A DNA stretch of 25,122 nucleotides from a virus: positions 1 to 25,122 of the IMG/VR virus record IMGVR_UViG_3300025719_000054. One strand, 5' to 3'. The notes beneath the pieces were generated by a model. It was not told the DNA's origin. It searched no databases and was given only the letters and a program-made list of their open reading frames with translations. A program made the position numbers and the translations under genes. Below, piece by piece: positions 24,329-25,122 of this stretch (position 1 is its first letter; each line of letters opens with the position of its first letter).

Positions 24329-24923
24329 AGAAACTCTCGCAGAGTATTTTGGATATTCTGTAGAGATAACTGATAAAAACAGAGATATTATTCCAAATCA
24401 GTTTTTTAACGACACAGACTCAGAGGGTATAGAGCATGCTTACATCTTCCCCTGTTTACAAAGTGGGAATTGTTGTAGAGCAGTCCCTTGTGCGTATGGA
24501 GAGGTTGGGGGTAAGGGGGAGTGTAAGTATTTAGCTAGAGCTAATGAGTTTAGTATAACTTTTGACTGCATAAAGTATGGAGATTTGGTATTCGATACTC
24601 CTGCTTTTGATAATGATAAGGTAGGTTGGGGAGTAGGGTGTAAAAACCCTTTTACTACTGAGAGATCAAGTATTCTCTCCGTGTTAATCTCTAAGTATTT
24701 AGACATTGAGATAATTCCTTCAGCAGCTAGAAATAATAAATACACAAAGGCAGCTCCGACTGAATCTTTGTACTATAGAGTTAAAGACAGTTGGATGGTT
24801 CACCAAATGGATGATAAGTTTGAGGTGATTTTTAATTCCTCAAAGGAAACTAATAGAGATATCTTATTAATAGTGAGTGACATAGCTAGAAGGCCTCTAC
24901 GAGGAGAAATAAACAATGGCTAA
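24321..24923 (+). CDS. Cysteine-rich putative metal-binding phage protein
   Basis: A 200-residue frame. No ATG is available near the beginning; TTG at 24321, overlapping the previous gene by 8 bases, is the most plausible start. Seven Cys lie within 63 residues: Cys45, the CysCys pair at 51-52, Cys57, Cys68, Cys83 and Cys107 (PCLQSGNCCRAVPCAYGE, GECKYL, FDCIKY, GCKNPF). The C...CC...C...C arrangement resembles zinc- or iron-chelating domain proteins of the CxxxCC type and small Cys-rich proteins in other phages. The C-terminal half has no clear domain but contains YYRVKDSWMVHQMDDKFEVI. Gene order puts it among fibre genes, with no signal peptide. The family call and any metal are inferred from the cysteines. 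Function is unknown. Confidence 0.55.
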   Translation: MDKETLAEYFGYSVEITDKNRDIIPNQFFNDTDSEGIEHAYIFPCLQSGNCCRAVPCAYGEVGGKGECKYLARANEFSITFDCIKYGDLVFDTPAFDNDKVGWGVGCKNPFTTERSSILSVLISKYLDIEIIPSAARNNKYTKAAPTESLYYRVKDSWMVHQMDDKFEVIFNSSKETNRDILLIVSDIARRPLRGEINNG

Positions 24924-25011
24924 CATAAATAAAAAAGCTACAATAGGGCTTCCCACACATATAGAGTTTTTAAAAGAGCACATTTACAACAATTTAGATA
25001 AGGACAAATAA
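24916..25011 (+). CDS. 31-residue small ORF between fibre-region genes
   Basis: The ATG lies 9-10 nt after an AGGAG site and overlaps the end of the preceding gene by 8 bases. It encodes a Lys-rich peptide beginning MANINKKATIGLPTHIEF and ending in a helix-prone FLKEHIYNNLDKDK. The ribosome site and tight spacing (3 nt to the next ATG) argue that it is translated. I do not recognise it. It has no membrane segment. It could be a short leader that couples translation into the next gene or a small virion or assembly factor. Confidence 0.5.
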   Translation: MANINKKATIGLPTHIEFLKEHIYNNLDKDK

Positions 25012-25014
25012 ACA

Positions 25015-25122
25015 ATGGCTAAAAGTAACGCAAGGCTAATAGCGGAATTACTGAGTCCCACCTCAAGTGCGCACACCCCCGAAGGAACAGCTGTAAAATC
25101 TACGGGTGAAACGGGGGCTACT
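25015..25122 (+). CDS. Start of a further phage fibre-type gene (3' end outside window)
   Basis: Open from ATG 25015 to the window end (36 codons), with AAGGAC about 9 nt upstream. The N-terminus MAKSNARLIAELLSPTSSAH resembles the M-A-x-x-NAR-x-(I/L)-A-E-L-L start of fibre-type proteins in marine phages. Only the first residues are visible, so the call depends on that start and on the location. Confidence 0.5.
   Translation, partial: MAKSNARLIAELLSPTSSAHTPEGTAVKSTGETGAT

Noticed and set aside
1-25122. tRNA genes, integrase or attachment sites
   Set aside because: I recognised no tRNA cloverleaf, recombinase or att-like core; almost all bases are in plus-strand structural genes.

Overview
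The window is a 25 kb piece of the late structural region of a tailed bacteriophage, probably a marine or aquatic one with a long tail. Every credible gene lies on the plus strand. They are packed with overlapping or adjacent stop/start codons and AGGAG-type ribosome binding sites, and the DNA is AT-rich. The single clear promoter is sigma-70-like (TTTACA, 17 bp, TATAAT), so the host is a Gram-negative bacterium, probably a proteobacterium. The species of phage and host cannot be read from the sequence.

Layout. (1) 1-5156, tail tube and tip: the C-terminus of the tape measure protein, then two large tail-tip proteins. Each tip protein keeps a recognisable phage core but carries a foreign domain: a small beta module in the first and a seven-repeat FG-GAP beta-propeller in the second. 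(2) 5158-7452: two fibre-type proteins, closed by a hairpin terminator. (3) 7453-7586: terminator, promoter and an AT-rich palindrome. (4) 7587-16626: a run of modular fibre or appendage proteins, three with related 'KR...GEL' virion-attachment N-termini, including a 1326-residue fibre with several internal DNA duplications. (5) 16626-18658: a cassette with strongly GGT-biased glycine codons, holding a glycine-rich adhesin, a small conserved marine-phage protein and a PAPS-dependent sulfotransferase. (6) 18816-21170: a NodU/TobZ-type carbamoyltransferase split by a +1 frame change at a G5 run, overlapping a gene for an unrecognised protein with a four-cysteine cluster. (7) 21193-24328: another fibre protein, a second adhesin (three Ig-like domains plus a glycine-rich tip) and a tail-assembly-chaperone-like protein. 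(8) 24321-25122: a seven-cysteine metal-binding-type protein, a 31-residue small ORF and the start of a further fibre gene.

How the parts may work together. The tape measure and tip proteins build the tail end. The many fibre proteins share exchangeable modules and probably form a multi-part host-recognition apparatus. The two glycine-rich proteins look like alternative receptor-binding tips, each followed by a small assembly-type protein. The sulfotransferase, carbamoyltransferase and cysteine-cluster protein sit inside this adhesion region and lie between two homologous DNA blocks (15770-15870 and 21677-21777). I infer an exchangeable cassette that decorates a surface glycan, on the host or on the fibre. 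The substrate is unknown, and the carbamoyltransferase/cysteine-protein pair is the best candidate here for something undescribed.
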